Positions 34,169 through 43,701 of a stretch of DNA of 64,000 bases are shown here, in pieces (the stretch's first letter is position 1; each line of letters begins with the position of its first letter). Under the pieces are notes generated by a model, which had not been told where the DNA came from, searched no databases, and saw only the letters and a list, made by a program, of their open reading frames with translations. The stretch is from Kordia periserrulae (lineage in GTDB: Bacteria; Bacteroidota; Bacteroidia; Flavobacteriales; Flavobacteriaceae), in the NCBI RefSeq assembly GCF_003054265.1, contig NZ_QBKT01000003.1, positions 1-64,000 of the forward strand, read 5' to 3'. Both the position numbers and the translations under genes were made by a program.

Positions 34169-34930
34169 TTAAGAATTCCAGATTTTCCAAGCCTTTTCTG
34201 CTTGAAATTCGAGCATTTTATAACCGTTTACAATTTGTGCGCCTTGCAAACGTCCGAGTTTTAAAAAGGTGGTTTCTGACGGATTGTAGATTAAATCGAA
34301 GAGTAAAAAGTCTTTGGAAACGTATTTGTACGGAATGTCAGGACAATCTTCAATTTTCGGGAATGTTCCCAACGGTGTACAATTCACGATAATTGGATGC
34401 GATTTCATGATTTTTTCACTCAAATCTTGATAGGAAATTGATTGTTTGTTTTTTGGCTTCCGCGAAACGTATTTGTAGTCAATGTTCAATTCTTCAAACA
34501 CAAAAGCAATCGCTTTTGATGCGCCGCCTGTACCGAGAATGAGTGCTTTTTTGTGGTGACTTTTTAAGTGTGGTTTGAGCGATTTTTTAAATCCGTAGCA
34601 ATCGGTGTTATAGCCTTTTAGTGAACCATCTTCCAAAACTTTAATAGTGTTGACAGCGCCAATTTTTTTAGCTTTTTTGTGTAAATGGTCTAAGTGCGGA
34701 ATGACGCTTTCTTTGTACGGAATCGTCACATTCATTCCTTTAAGATTGGGGTTTTCTTGAAGAATTTTTGGAAAATCTTCAATAGTAGGCAAATCAAAAT
34801 TGGTATAAAAATGATCGTTGAGTTGTAAGTTTTTGAATTTTCGCGAAAAATAACCTCTCGAAAACGAATACGAAATGTGTCTTCCCAACAATCCGAAAAG
34901 TGATTTATACCTGTTTAGTTCGTTTTCCAT
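34169..34930 (-). CDS. aroE: Shikimate dehydrogenase
   Basis: 253 residues. NADP-dependent reduction of 3-dehydroshikimate in aromatic amino-acid synthesis. ISYSFSRGYFS (shikimate-binding Ser pair), NVTIPYK with catalytic K73, GYNTD with D110 and the Rossmann loop LGTGGASKA (132-140). The start overlaps the 3' end of the upstream DUF368 gene by 26 bp, so expression is coupled. The enzyme is slightly shorter than E. coli AroE (272). Confidence 0.94.
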   Translation of the reverse strand: MENELNRYKSLFGLLGRHISYSFSRGYFSRKFKNLQLNDHFYTNFDLPTIEDFPKILQENPNLKGMNVTIPYKESVIPHLDHLHKKAKKIGAVNTIKVLEDGSLKGYNTDCYGFKKSLKPHLKSHHKKALILGTGGASKAIAFVFEELNIDYKYVSRKPKNKQSISYQDLSEKIMKSHPIIVNCTPLGTFPKIEDCPDIPYKYVSKDFLLFDLIYNPSETTFLKLGRLQGAQIVNGYKMLEFQAEKAWKIWNS

Positions 34931-35921
34931 ACCAATCCAAAGCTAATACAATAGTGATTCCAAATACAATAAAAAATACAGCAATCCACGTTTCGCTTGA
35001 AGCAAATTCAGGCATAAAACGTTGGTAATTTACAATAACTTCTCGTCCGTTTGAGTCTAGCAAAGGCACGCCCAATTCATTGGTTTTATAGACTTCTTCT
35101 TTCCAAGGCCAAACCACGCCTAACGAACCAGAGATAAACCCAATAATCACCGCCGTAGTGATGTGTTTGTAATGTTTTAAAACATAATTGAGTAAATGTG
35201 ATAACGTAACGAGTCCAACTGCCGAACCTGCTGTAAAAACACCCAAAACTTTCAATTCGCGGACACGTTTTGCATTGGAAATAAAGTCAAAATTTCCTTG
35301 CGCCATTTCAGCAATGGTATCGTACAATGCATTTACCGAATCTACCAAAAGTAAGACGTAATTCCCCAGTAAAATTAAGATAAACGAACCTGAAAGTCCA
35401 GGCAAGGTCATTCCTGAAACGCTGATAATTCCACAGATAAATACAAAACCTAAATGGTCGTTTTCCATGGCAGGATTCATCAAACTAATGGCAATTCCGA
35501 CAGCTGCACCAATTAACAAACTTACAATGGTGCCTTGATTCCAATGTTTAAAATCTTTCCCGATGTAGTAAATGGAGCCGAGAATCATCCCGAAAAAAGC
35601 TGCCCACACATAGAGTTTGTAATGTTGGATGAAATAATCTAGAATTTTGGAAACACTGAAATAACTAATCAACATTCCTAAAATCAGCAATCCTAAAAAA
35701 CGTCCGTTAATATAGCGTCCAAAACTTTTAAAGCGTCCGTTGAATAATAATTTAAACGCTTTGCCATTTATCCGCTGTAGCGAGAAAATAAATTCTTCGT
35801 AAAAACCTGCCACAAACGCCACAACGCCGCCCGAAACTCCGGGTACTTTATTGGCTGCGCCCATTGCCAAACCTTTGACAACTAATAAGATTTTGTCTTT
35901 GAGCGTTCGTGTGTTTTCCAT
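34905..35921 (-). CDS. DUF368 (PopT-type) polyprenyl-phosphate transporter, copy 2
   Basis: 338-residue polytopic membrane protein. Family landmarks: GLAMGAANKVPGVSGGVVAF near the N-terminus and LPGLSGSFILILLGNY in the middle, a pseudo-repeat of two PG(V/L)SG turns. DUF368 proteins have been shown to recycle undecaprenyl phosphate across the membrane in some bacteria (PopT). It lies 4 nt after copy 1 (35926) and overlaps aroE. A role in carrying the lipid carrier of wall and O-chain synthesis is inferred from the family. Confidence 0.88.
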   Translation of the reverse strand: MENTRTLKDKILLVVKGLAMGAANKVPGVSGGVVAFVAGFYEEFIFSLQRINGKAFKLLFNGRFKSFGRYINGRFLGLLILGMLISYFSVSKILDYFIQHYKLYVWAAFFGMILGSIYYIGKDFKHWNQGTIVSLLIGAAVGIAISLMNPAMENDHLGFVFICGIISVSGMTLPGLSGSFILILLGNYVLLLVDSVNALYDTIAEMAQGNFDFISNAKRVRELKVLGVFTAGSAVGLVTLSHLLNYVLKHYKHITTAVIIGFISGSLGVVWPWKEEVYKTNELGVPLLDSNGREVIVNYQRFMPEFASSETWIAVFFIVFGITIVLALDWYGKRTKQV

Positions 35922-35925
35922 GAAT

Positions 35926-36873
35926 TTATGTGTGTTTTGTGTCTTTTTTAGTCGCGAGTTTTTCCATGATGAAAATAGTTAAAAATCCGACAACCATCAA
36001 CACAATAGCGAGTACAAGTTGATTGTCTTTTCCCGTCAAGGTTTCAAAAGTATTGGGTAAGATGCTTTTTTCTAAAAATGGTACTTCTTCACCTTTAGAG
36101 TTCATTCGCATAGTTATGACTTCTTTCCACGGCCAAATTTTGTTGAGCGAACCTAAAATAAAGCCTGTTAATACTGCAAACGTGATGTTTTTGAAATTAT
36201 TGAACAACCATTTGAGCAATTTAGAAAACAATAACAAACCAATGACAGCACCTGCAACCACAAGCGCAATGATTTTAACATCTTTCGTATCAATGGCAGT
36301 CAATATAGGTTCATACGCGCCAAGTAGCACTAAAATAAAAGCACCTGAAATTCCAGGAAGAATCATGGCGCAAATTGCTAATGCGCCTGCGATGAACATA
36401 AACCAAGGCGAATCGACCGTGGCTTCACTTCCTGAAAGTGTGGTGATGTAGTAGGCGAGAACGGCAGCTAAGATAAAGCCTGTGATGGTTTTCCAATCCC
36501 ACTTTTTGATTTCTTTTCCGATGAATAGGATGCTTGCTACCACCAATCCGAAGAAAAACGACCATAATAAAATCGGTTCGTCTTTGAGTAAAATTTTGAT
36601 GAGCTTTGCTAGCGATAGAATACTAATTCCGATTCCAACAAGTAACGCCAATAGAAAGTTCCCGTTGAGTTGTTTCCACGCTGCATTCAACCCTTCTTTT
36701 CGAAGTGTTTTTAGCAATCCGAAATTGATATTGTTGATAGAGGTAATGAGTTCTTCATAAATTCCAGAAATAAAAGCGATAGTTCCTCCAGAAACGCCCG
36801 GCACTACATCTGCCGCGCCCATTGCCAAACCTTTGAGAGTGATGATGATGTAATCGAATAGATTTCTATTCAT
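35926..36873 (-). CDS. DUF368 (PopT-type) polyprenyl-phosphate transporter, copy 1
   Basis: 315 residues, paralog of the next gene: GLAMGAADVVPGVSGGTIAF and LPGISGAFILVLLGAYE are the same landmarks. About eight membrane helices. The two copies are diverged enough to suggest specialised roles, not a recent duplication. Operon: this gene, copy 2, aroE. A possible -7 box (TACTTTTG, 37031-37038) lies 158 nt upstream. Confidence 0.88.
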   Translation of the reverse strand: MNRNLFDYIIITLKGLAMGAADVVPGVSGGTIAFISGIYEELITSINNINFGLLKTLRKEGLNAAWKQLNGNFLLALLVGIGISILSLAKLIKILLKDEPILLWSFFFGLVVASILFIGKEIKKWDWKTITGFILAAVLAYYITTLSGSEATVDSPWFMFIAGALAICAMILPGISGAFILVLLGAYEPILTAIDTKDVKIIALVVAGAVIGLLLFSKLLKWLFNNFKNITFAVLTGFILGSLNKIWPWKEVITMRMNSKGEEVPFLEKSILPNTFETLTGKDNQLVLAIVLMVVGFLTIFIMEKLATKKDTKHT

Positions 36874-37030
36874 GTGTAGCTAAGTTATTCGTTTTTGCTC
36901 GATAATCGAGATTTCAATGTTCCGACGCTTGACGTCGATTTTTTAACTGTTTTATCAGCATAATTCTTCAAGATAATCCTTGAAGTAGTTGACTGATGAG
37001 CTCATTTTTTTACAAAATGAACGCTACACG

Positions 37031-37038
37031 CAAAAGTA
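37031..37038 (-). promoter_or_regulatory. Possible -7 box (TACTTTTG) for the DUF368-aroE operon
   Basis: Perfect TAnnTTTG match, but 158 nt before the ATG at 36873. The intervening leader holds a CGACG...CGTCG hairpin (near 36925). Confidence 0.3.
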
Positions 37039-37043
37039 TGGAA

Positions 37044-38444
37044 TTATGTGGATGGTTTTTGAAATTCTGAAATAATATTTTTTACGGACGCACGCATCAT
37101 GACACTTGGAAATAACTTTTGAAACATGAAGTGTTCTTTAAAGTTGTTTCGCAGTGCATTTTTAAGGTGAAATGTTCCTTTACTTTGTTCGCCCAAAATG
37201 AAATAGATGCCTGCTAATCGGTATTCAATTTTAGCATTGTCAGGATAAAATTCCAACGCTTGCAATAGTACATGTGTACTGTTGTTGTATTCGCCCAAGA
37301 GTTTTAAAATATCTGCCCAAGCAATCCACGTTGATAGTTCGTAGTTGCCCAATTCTACCGTTTTTTGGTAGGCAATATCCGCTTCTTCATACAACTGTAA
37401 CATGCGATGAATTTCGGCACTTCGCTTCCAATAGAAAACATTTTCCGTATCAATATTTATTGCTTTGTTGATGTAATAGAGTGCTTTTTGATAATTTTCT
37501 TGTCGGATGTAATAATCGGTAATTGCTGTCCAGCCTTTGTCTAATAACGGATCTTCATGCACCGTTTTGTAATAAAATTTTACGGCTAATTCGTTGTTTC
37601 CAAGTTTTTCATAACATTTTCCCATGCGCAAATACGCAAATGAAGTTGGGTCGTCCAACTGCAACGTTATTTCATAGTTATGGATGGCTTCGTTGTATTC
37701 TCCTAGCTTTTCCAGCACTTTTCCTTTTTCTAAATACGCACCAATAAAATGATCGTCGGCAATAATAGCAAAGTCGAAAGCAGCCAACGCTTCCGGATAC
37801 ATTTTTTTAGTGTAATATTGTTTTCCAAGCTGATGCCAAGCAACTTCCGAGTATGGGTTTTGATCAATATATTCGTTTAAATAGTTGATAGCGCCATCGA
37901 TATCTTCTAAAAATTCAAAACAGTAGATGATGTTGTACAGCGAAGAATAATCGTCAATATCCAACTCCATACACTTCATAAAATAGCGTTTCGCTTCTTT
38001 AAAATCGTCAATGAATAAGTATTCCATTCCGATTAACGAGTTGACGTCCGCCAAATCATCGCTGAATTCCAACGCCATTTTTAATAATTCAATAGCTTTG
38101 TAATGTTCGTCTCTTTTGGAATAGATGTTTGCCTTTTGAATGTAAATTTCAGCATTGGAAGGCTCCAAATTGTAGAGTCCATCCAATAATTTTTCGGCTT
38201 CATCTAGTTTGTTTTCGAAGACCATCAATTCAATTTCCATCAATTTTAGATTGACAGAACTCGGATGTTGTTCCAAGCCAATTTTGATAGCTTTTTTAGC
38301 CAAAGCTACTTTTCCGGCGTCTAAATAATGGTGTGTAATTTCTTCGAATTCAGCAGAGTCAAAAAAGAAGACATTGTTTGTTTTCAACATCGATTCGAAC
38401 TTCGATAGTGCAAGGTTATAATCTTCGTTAGAGCTAAACAGCAT
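37044..38444 (-). CDS. Tetratricopeptide repeat protein
   Basis: 466 residues, no signal peptide. About ten TPR-like helix pairs, e.g. AEIYIQKANIYSKRDEHYKAIELLKMAL, SEVAWHQLGKQYYTKKMYPEALAAFDFAI and STWIAWADILKLLGEYNNSTHVLLQAL. Cytoplasmic scaffold of unknown partner; in Bacteroidota a protein of this kind commonly precedes the DUF368/aroE genes. It reads towards them with a 170-nt gap. Confidence 0.88.
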   Translation of the reverse strand: MLFSSNEDYNLALSKFESMLKTNNVFFFDSAEFEEITHHYLDAGKVALAKKAIKIGLEQHPSSVNLKLMEIELMVFENKLDEAEKLLDGLYNLEPSNAEIYIQKANIYSKRDEHYKAIELLKMALEFSDDLADVNSLIGMEYLFIDDFKEAKRYFMKCMELDIDDYSSLYNIIYCFEFLEDIDGAINYLNEYIDQNPYSEVAWHQLGKQYYTKKMYPEALAAFDFAIIADDHFIGAYLEKGKVLEKLGEYNEAIHNYEITLQLDDPTSFAYLRMGKCYEKLGNNELAVKFYYKTVHEDPLLDKGWTAITDYYIRQENYQKALYYINKAINIDTENVFYWKRSAEIHRMLQLYEEADIAYQKTVELGNYELSTWIAWADILKLLGEYNNSTHVLLQALEFYPDNAKIEYRLAGIYFILGEQSKGTFHLKNALRNNFKEHFMFQKLFPSVMMRASVKNIISEFQKPST

Positions 38445-38952
38445 AGGCAGTTGTGCTTTAATTTTCTGTTACTTTAAATGTAGTTGATGTTCTGTTTGAT
38501 TTGAGACTTCCTGTCCAATTGTTTTCAACAAAGTAATCAACAACTACGTTTTGGTACTTGTTTTTTAATGGTTTGATGGTTGATTTTTAGGGTGATTGAA
38601 AGTAAATCTATTCAATTTAAAATTTTAGTTCTTATGTTCGTTTTCTTTGTTTGCCCAAAGAAAAGAAACAAAAGAAAGGGCACTTTTAGTTCGTGAGTTT
38701 TATATTTTTGATTATTGAACTCATGAATCTACGATTTCCAGAGGTGTTTTTAGTTTTTCTTTAAGGGAAAAACTAAAACCGCATGAATTTTTCTAAATTT
38801 TTAGTTCACTATTGACTATTTTCTTTAAAGGAGTTCATGAATCTTCGATTTCCAAGGTTTCAGAAATTCTTAACGAAAAATCCCTGCTACACTTCGGAAA
38901 AGAAAAACTACTGTTCTCTTTATGTAAATTTGTTAACGTTTTCATTGGCGAT
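38445..38952. other. 508-nt intergenic region with degenerate repeats
   Basis: No gene seen. It has imperfect inverted arms GTAGTTGATG.../ATCAACAACTAC (38477-38546). A CTTTGTTTGCCCAAAG segment (38644-38659) lies in an AAAGAAACAAAAGAAAGGGCA-like tract. Two direct copies of TCATGAATCT(A/T)CGATTTCC lie near 38722 and 38826, about 105 bp apart. It could be the remains of a mobile or repeat element. Confidence 0.55.
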
Positions 38953-40134
38953 TTAGTCTTCCATTTTTCGTAAAACTTTCATAATAATGTCACAACCTTT
39001 TCGAATTTCTTCTTCCGAAATCGTTAATGGAGGTGTGATGCGAACGGCTTTTGGCTCAAAAAGTAACCAAAAGAGAATCAATCCTTCTTCTTGCGATTCT
39101 AATATAATTTGATTGGCGATATCACTGTTTTTTACAATGAGCGATAGCATCAATCCTTTTCCGCGAATTTCCTCAATGTATTTGTGTTGCAACAATTCAC
39201 GGAATAGTTTTTCTTTTTCCAACGTTTGTGCCATGAGATCACTTTCTGTGATTTCTTCTAAGGTTGCCAAACACGCCGCAGCAATGACTGGATGACCGCC
39301 AAACGTGGTTATATGTCCCAATTTTGGATGGTCATGCAAAGAATCCATCAATTCTGCGGAAGCGGTAAAAGCACCCACAGGCATTCCGCCGCCCATTCCT
39401 TTTCCCATCACCACAATATCAGGCACAACATTATAGTTTTGAAATCCGAAAAGTGTTCCTGTACGACCAAATCCAGGTTGAATTTCATCTAAAATCAACA
39501 ATGCACCGACTTCTTCACAGCGTTTCTTGACGTTTGCTAAATAGTTATTTTTTGGTTCAATAAATCCCGCGCCACCTTGAATGGTTTCTAAAATAACGCC
39601 AGCGGTTTTAGTTGTAATTTTCTCTAAATCGGCCTCCTTGTTGAATTCGATAAAACGCACATCGGGCAATAATGGTCGGAACGCACTTTTTCGTTCTTCA
39701 AATCCCATCACGCTCATGGCGCCTTGTGTGTTTCCGTGATACGCATGTTTTGCGGCAATGAGTTCTGAGCGTCCTGTGTAGCGCTTTGCCAACTTCATCG
39801 CGCCTTCAATAGCTTCCGTTCCTGAGTTGGTTAGGTATGTTTTTTCCAACGGATTGGGCAAATGAGCGGCTAATAATTTTGTCAATTCCACCGCCGATTT
39901 TTGAATGTATTCGCCATACACCATCACATGTAAATACTGGTCTAGCTGTACTTTGATGGCATTTACCACACGCGGATGTTTGTGTCCCAAGCTACATGCC
40001 GAAACACCTGCTACAAAATCCAAATACGCTTTTTGATTCGTATCATAAATATAACTTCCGTCTGCATGTGAAATTTCCATTGCCAACGGATGCGGTGTTG
40101 TTTGTGCTTGGTATGTAAAAAAATCGTTCTTCAT
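38953..40134 (-). CDS. Class III PLP-dependent aminotransferase
   Basis: 393 residues from the ATG; the TTG at 40152 is unlikely. Typical of the ornithine/acetylornithine aminotransferase group: YLTNSGTEAIEGAMKLAKRYTGR, LLILDEIQPGFGRTGTLF and the Schiff-base Lys in VVMGKGMGGGMPVGAF. The substrate cannot be fixed; in Flavobacteria this gene is often annotated as an aspartate aminotransferase family protein. Monocistronic with its own promoter. Confidence 0.88.
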   Translation of the reverse strand: MKNDFFTYQAQTTPHPLAMEISHADGSYIYDTNQKAYLDFVAGVSACSLGHKHPRVVNAIKVQLDQYLHVMVYGEYIQKSAVELTKLLAAHLPNPLEKTYLTNSGTEAIEGAMKLAKRYTGRSELIAAKHAYHGNTQGAMSVMGFEERKSAFRPLLPDVRFIEFNKEADLEKITTKTAGVILETIQGGAGFIEPKNNYLANVKKRCEEVGALLILDEIQPGFGRTGTLFGFQNYNVVPDIVVMGKGMGGGMPVGAFTASAELMDSLHDHPKLGHITTFGGHPVIAAACLATLEEITESDLMAQTLEKEKLFRELLQHKYIEEIRGKGLMLSLIVKNSDIANQIILESQEEGLILFWLLFEPKAVRITPPLTISEEEIRKGCDIIMKVLRKMED

Positions 40135-40163
40135 TAACTGAATCTCCTTCAAAATCTAAGTTG

Positions 40164-40171
40164 CAAAGATA
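40164..40171 (-). promoter_or_regulatory. -7 box (TATCTTTG) for the aminotransferase
   Basis: Perfect TAnnTTTG match 29 nt before the ATG at 40134. Confidence 0.5.
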
Positions 40172-40278
40172 CGAAGTGTCATGTTATAAATGCTTAGATT
40201 TTTGATGCGGATTTCTGTCTTTGGAAAAATGAAAGATTATTAATGTATCAATTTGATAATACACCAATGCTTTTAATT

Positions 40279-40905
40279 TTAGTTTTTACAATAACTAAAC
40301 TCTAAACTCTGACAAAAATCATTAAGAAACTCTATAGCTTTTGGGTTGAATCCGTCAGTTCTATAGCCTCTGTAAGTTGTTGCAGGAATTTCCAAAGAAG
40401 AAGCTAAATGATTGCAAGAAATACAGATACTCACATGTGCTACTACTTTTTTATCTTTATAAAATACAATCCCTAAATGTGGTTCATAGCATGTGGCTTT
40501 AGCGTTTCCGTAGGTTTCAACACTTCCTAAAAATATTTTTAGTGTTGTGATTTGAGTTTGTGTAAGGTTTTTTTGTTTTGTTACTGTTGGATTCAATCTC
40601 CCTTTATTATCTATTATATAAGGCATTTCAGTATCCATATGCGTCTCATAATCGTACGCGATAACTTCGTCTATATCAAGTTCGAGAAAAGGATTATATA
40701 CTTTGGCATTTTTTAAAGAATGCGTATCTTTTTCCTTCAAGACTTCTTTAATTTTTTGAATTTGATCTAAAGAATCATGCCTTTTTTGAATAGAAACTTC
40801 ATCGATTTTATTAGATTGTTTTGTGGGGCTTTGTTCTTTTTTTGTTTCGCAAGAACTAAAAGACACGAATAAAATTATTATTAAAATGTAGGTTTCCTTT
40901 TTCAT
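40279..40905 (-). CDS. Lipoprotein of unknown function
   Basis: 208 residues. Lipoprotein signal MKKETYILIIILFVSFSSC, then a Lys/Asp/Gln-rich linker and a compact domain with Cys at ATCYEPHLGIVFYKDKK and VSICISCNHLASSLE (a CxxC pair) and CQSLEFSYC at the end. I do not recognise a family. It directly abuts the small membrane-protein gene (40906), so they share an mRNA. Confidence 0.7.
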   Translation of the reverse strand: MKKETYILIIILFVSFSSCETKKEQSPTKQSNKIDEVSIQKRHDSLDQIQKIKEVLKEKDTHSLKNAKVYNPFLELDIDEVIAYDYETHMDTEMPYIIDNKGRLNPTVTKQKNLTQTQITTLKIFLGSVETYGNAKATCYEPHLGIVFYKDKKVVAHVSICISCNHLASSLEIPATTYRGYRTDGFNPKAIEFLNDFCQSLEFSYCKN

Positions 40906-41310
40906 CTAAAAATGGTTGTTATTTTTAATATTTAATGTTTTGAATGTGTAGTAAACATTTAAGAAAAAAGTAGCAGTTGCGATAGTTTGTAATATAAGAA
41001 TTGTTTTATAATCAAACGGTTGTAGGTTTCCGTAAAAGAAAAGAGTACTTGTGCTTAAAAGATGCATTATTGAATATGTAATACTAGTCCTAATTTTACG
41101 CAGCATAAAATATAAATACGTAAGTGCGCTTATATAATAGATAATCATGAATATATCTGAAACGAGATTCATGTTTGCATCTGGAAAAATGAAATAATAA
41201 TGGATATCAAAAACATCGCTAATTATTCTTCCTATAAATCCAGATATTGCCGCAGAAATAACAAAAAATAAACAAAAGTAATTCTGTAGACGCAGATTAA
41301 GTTTTTTCAT
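40906..41310 (-). CDS. Small four-helix membrane protein
   Basis: 134 residues with four predicted membrane helices (FCLFFVISAAISGFIGRII, IFMIIYYISALTYLYFM, MHLLSTSTLFFYG, ILILQTIATATFFLNVYYT). Unrecognised. Stop and the start of the lipoprotein gene are directly adjacent. Confidence 0.6.
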   Translation of the reverse strand: MKKLNLRLQNYFCLFFVISAAISGFIGRIISDVFDIHYYFIFPDANMNLVSDIFMIIYYISALTYLYFMLRKIRTSITYSIMHLLSTSTLFFYGNLQPFDYKTILILQTIATATFFLNVYYTFKTLNIKNNNHF

Positions 41311-41742
41311 AGTTTTATCAAATAATATTTTTGATTTGACAAGCGGAAAACGTTTTTGTTACAGCAATATTATCAAAGGTTTTTAGAATTAAGAATTTAA
41401 ATAGTTAATCTTATAAACCTATAAAATTGAAAGTACTTCTCGATACAAATTTGTTTCACAAATCGAAATCGAAGTGACGTGTGATGTTGTAAGTTTGAGT
41501 TCAAATTCAAGTTCCCAATCGTCACTTCGAGTGAAATTTCACAGAAATTTTGTATCGAGAAGTATTTTGAAATTTTAAATATTGAATACTTAGTTTTGAA
41601 TTACTTTTATTATGTGAATCTAACTGACGGTTTTGAATGTTTTGGTAGTAAGTAAGCTATTAGGAATGAGATTTCTTGTGTTGAATTTCAAGAAATTAAT
41701 CCTGTTTTTTCAAAACCTTCTTTTTTTTAGAATCGGGTTGTG
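41311..41742. other. 432-nt gap with a large inverted repeat
   Basis: No gene seen. The core is the inverted repeat at 41431-41566; the flanks are AT-rich without motifs. Confidence 0.6.
41431..41566. repeat. Long imperfect inverted repeat (palindromic intergenic element)
   Basis: The outer arms TACTTCTCGATACAAA (41434-41449) and TTTGTATCGAGAAGTA pair perfectly. Pairing continues inward, with mismatches, to CGAAGTGACG/CGTCACTTCG around a loop of about 40 nt. Arms of 45-50 nt could form a single long hairpin. The ends share CTTCTCGA with the elements at 58302 and 60833. Confidence 0.8.
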
Positions 41743-43434
41743 CTACAATTTTTTCTTCTGCTCAAGCAACTTTTTCTTTTCTTCCTTGTCAGGCGGAAGT
41801 GCTTTGAGTGTTTCTTTGGAAGCTTTGTCTTGCGGGTTTCGTTCTTCTTCCAATAAAGGATCCATCGGATTGTTCACACCACGAATGACAGGAAGAATTA
41901 AATTATTATCGTCTTCGTCAAAAATATCATCTTTGGAATACATCCGTTCGTCGCCGCGCCAAATAAATCCGCGAAGTTTTCGAGCGTTTTTAGGTAAGTC
42001 TTTATCTGGATAAATCACGCCATCAGGACGTGTAAAAAAGGTAATGTCTTCTATTTGATTTTCGTTGAGCGTCAAATTGATAGCACTGCAAATGGTTTTG
42101 TCAATTCCAATAAATTCGTTGTTGTCGTTATACATATAATACACGACTTCCGTGTTTTTGATGACATCAACTTCGTACAATTTGTTATCGCGGAATTTTC
42201 CATACAAATTTTGACCTTTCACCTGATTGTAGCCTTCGCCAAGCGTATCTTTCTGCACAATAAAAGAATTGTTGATGACTTTTAACGAATCGAGTTTTTC
42301 AGTTTTTACATTCGAAATCAGGAAAATAGTATCGCCTGTCATTTGACTATCACCATTCCACATGATTGGACGACGTATAAGTTTGGTAATTCCTGAATTG
42401 TTATCCGCAAACAGCGAATCGCACTTTCCGCTCATGTCCGTCTTAAAAAACTTTACATTGTTGTACGCGCGAATTACACGATTGGTTTCGGGACCTGTAA
42501 CGACCAAACGATCTCCATGAATGTACATAGAATCAGTTTCGACCAAACTTATCGCAACTGCACGTTTGGTAATAAATGCCGAATCTTTTGCTTTAAAAAC
42601 TTCTCCATAATGACCTTTTAAAACCATTTTATTAATAGTGTCGGTAATTTTTATATTGTTCGTCGCGGAAGCGAAATTGGTGCTTTTTTCAAAATACAAA
42701 CTATCGCCATTAATGATTCGGTTGTCGTAATCGATGCGAGAATCTTTGACGAAATAGCCTTTTTCCGTCACCGTATTGTAAAATCCACGCTTGCAAAATA
42801 TAGTGTATTCTTTCCCTTTGATGGTGGACGGACCGTACATATACGCGTGTTTGGAATCGGTATAATAATCAAGCTGTGCAGAATTTACCGTGTATTCAGG
42901 ATTGTCAATTTGCACATCTTTTTGGAACTGATATTTGTTTTTGCTCATAAAATATCGCCCTTCAATGCTCGTTAGGGTAGAAGCACTGTCTTTTACGATG
43001 CCTTTGGTATTGAAATAAGCTTCTTGCACGTTTCTATCAAAATACAAAGTGTCAGTCGTCAACGTCATATCAGGATTCTGCAAACGTACTTTTCGTTTGG
43101 AAACCGCCAATTTGGTATCGCCGTCGTATTCAATGTATTCGCTCGACATTTCTAAAGAATCGCCTTGTTGGATGAAGACATTTCCGTAGGCTTTTACCCA
43201 ATTTCGTTCTTGAAACAACACTGCTCTGTCGCACCATAAATCCATGCCTTCATGCTCAAAGCGAACTTGTCCTTTGTCGGTTTTTGAAAATATTTTAGCG
43301 CCTGGGAATTTTTCTTCGTTTACGGTCAAATTTCCACCATATACAATCTTAATGATGGTTTTTTCTGCCGAATTTGGCTGATTTTGAGAAAACGCGATTT
43401 GTGCTAAAAAAAGTAAAACGAATAATTTCTTCAT
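41743..43434 (-). CDS. OstA-like protein (LptA/LptD-N-type)
   Basis: 563 residues. Signal peptide MKKLFVLLFLAQIAFSQ. Beta-jellyroll/OstA-type repeats with many alternating strands: FPGAKIFSKTDKGQVRFEHEGMDLWCDRAV, GNVFIQQGDSLEMSSEYIEYDGDTK, TLTTDTLYFDRNVQEAYF. The fold is that of LptA and the periplasmic part of LptD, which carry LPS to the outer membrane. C-terminal tail is Lys/Glu-rich (EEKKKLLEQKKKL). It is divergent from the M16 protease gene. Confidence 0.88.
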   Translation of the reverse strand: MKKLFVLLFLAQIAFSQNQPNSAEKTIIKIVYGGNLTVNEEKFPGAKIFSKTDKGQVRFEHEGMDLWCDRAVLFQERNWVKAYGNVFIQQGDSLEMSSEYIEYDGDTKLAVSKRKVRLQNPDMTLTTDTLYFDRNVQEAYFNTKGIVKDSASTLTSIEGRYFMSKNKYQFQKDVQIDNPEYTVNSAQLDYYTDSKHAYMYGPSTIKGKEYTIFCKRGFYNTVTEKGYFVKDSRIDYDNRIINGDSLYFEKSTNFASATNNIKITDTINKMVLKGHYGEVFKAKDSAFITKRAVAISLVETDSMYIHGDRLVVTGPETNRVIRAYNNVKFFKTDMSGKCDSLFADNNSGITKLIRRPIMWNGDSQMTGDTIFLISNVKTEKLDSLKVINNSFIVQKDTLGEGYNQVKGQNLYGKFRDNKLYEVDVIKNTEVVYYMYNDNNEFIGIDKTICSAINLTLNENQIEDITFFTRPDGVIYPDKDLPKNARKLRGFIWRGDERMYSKDDIFDEDDNNLILPVIRGVNNPMDPLLEEERNPQDKASKETLKALPPDKEEKKKLLEQKKKL

Positions 43435-43444
43435 AAAAGCAATC

Positions 43445-43452
43445 CAAAATTA
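43445..43452 (-). promoter_or_regulatory. -7 box (TAATTTTG) for the OstA-like gene
   Basis: Perfect TAnnTTTG match 10 nt before the ATG at 43434; leader would be very short. Confidence 0.45.
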
Positions 43453-43701
43453 CACCTAAAATAATGTATTTGTATAAATGGTGTAACTGTTAAAAATTCG
43501 CTCAAAAATAATCTTTTTTATCAGCAAACATCAAAAATTGTGAATTTTTAACTTCCAACATATTCAAATTAAAAACAATAGGATTTTGTTATAAAAACTA
43601 GGTAAAACCTCACAAACTAATGTTAAAATTATACAAGTGCTATGGGAAGCGTTGCTAATATCTTATATATTTAACCTTAATAAATAATCAAGACCGTAAT
43701 C

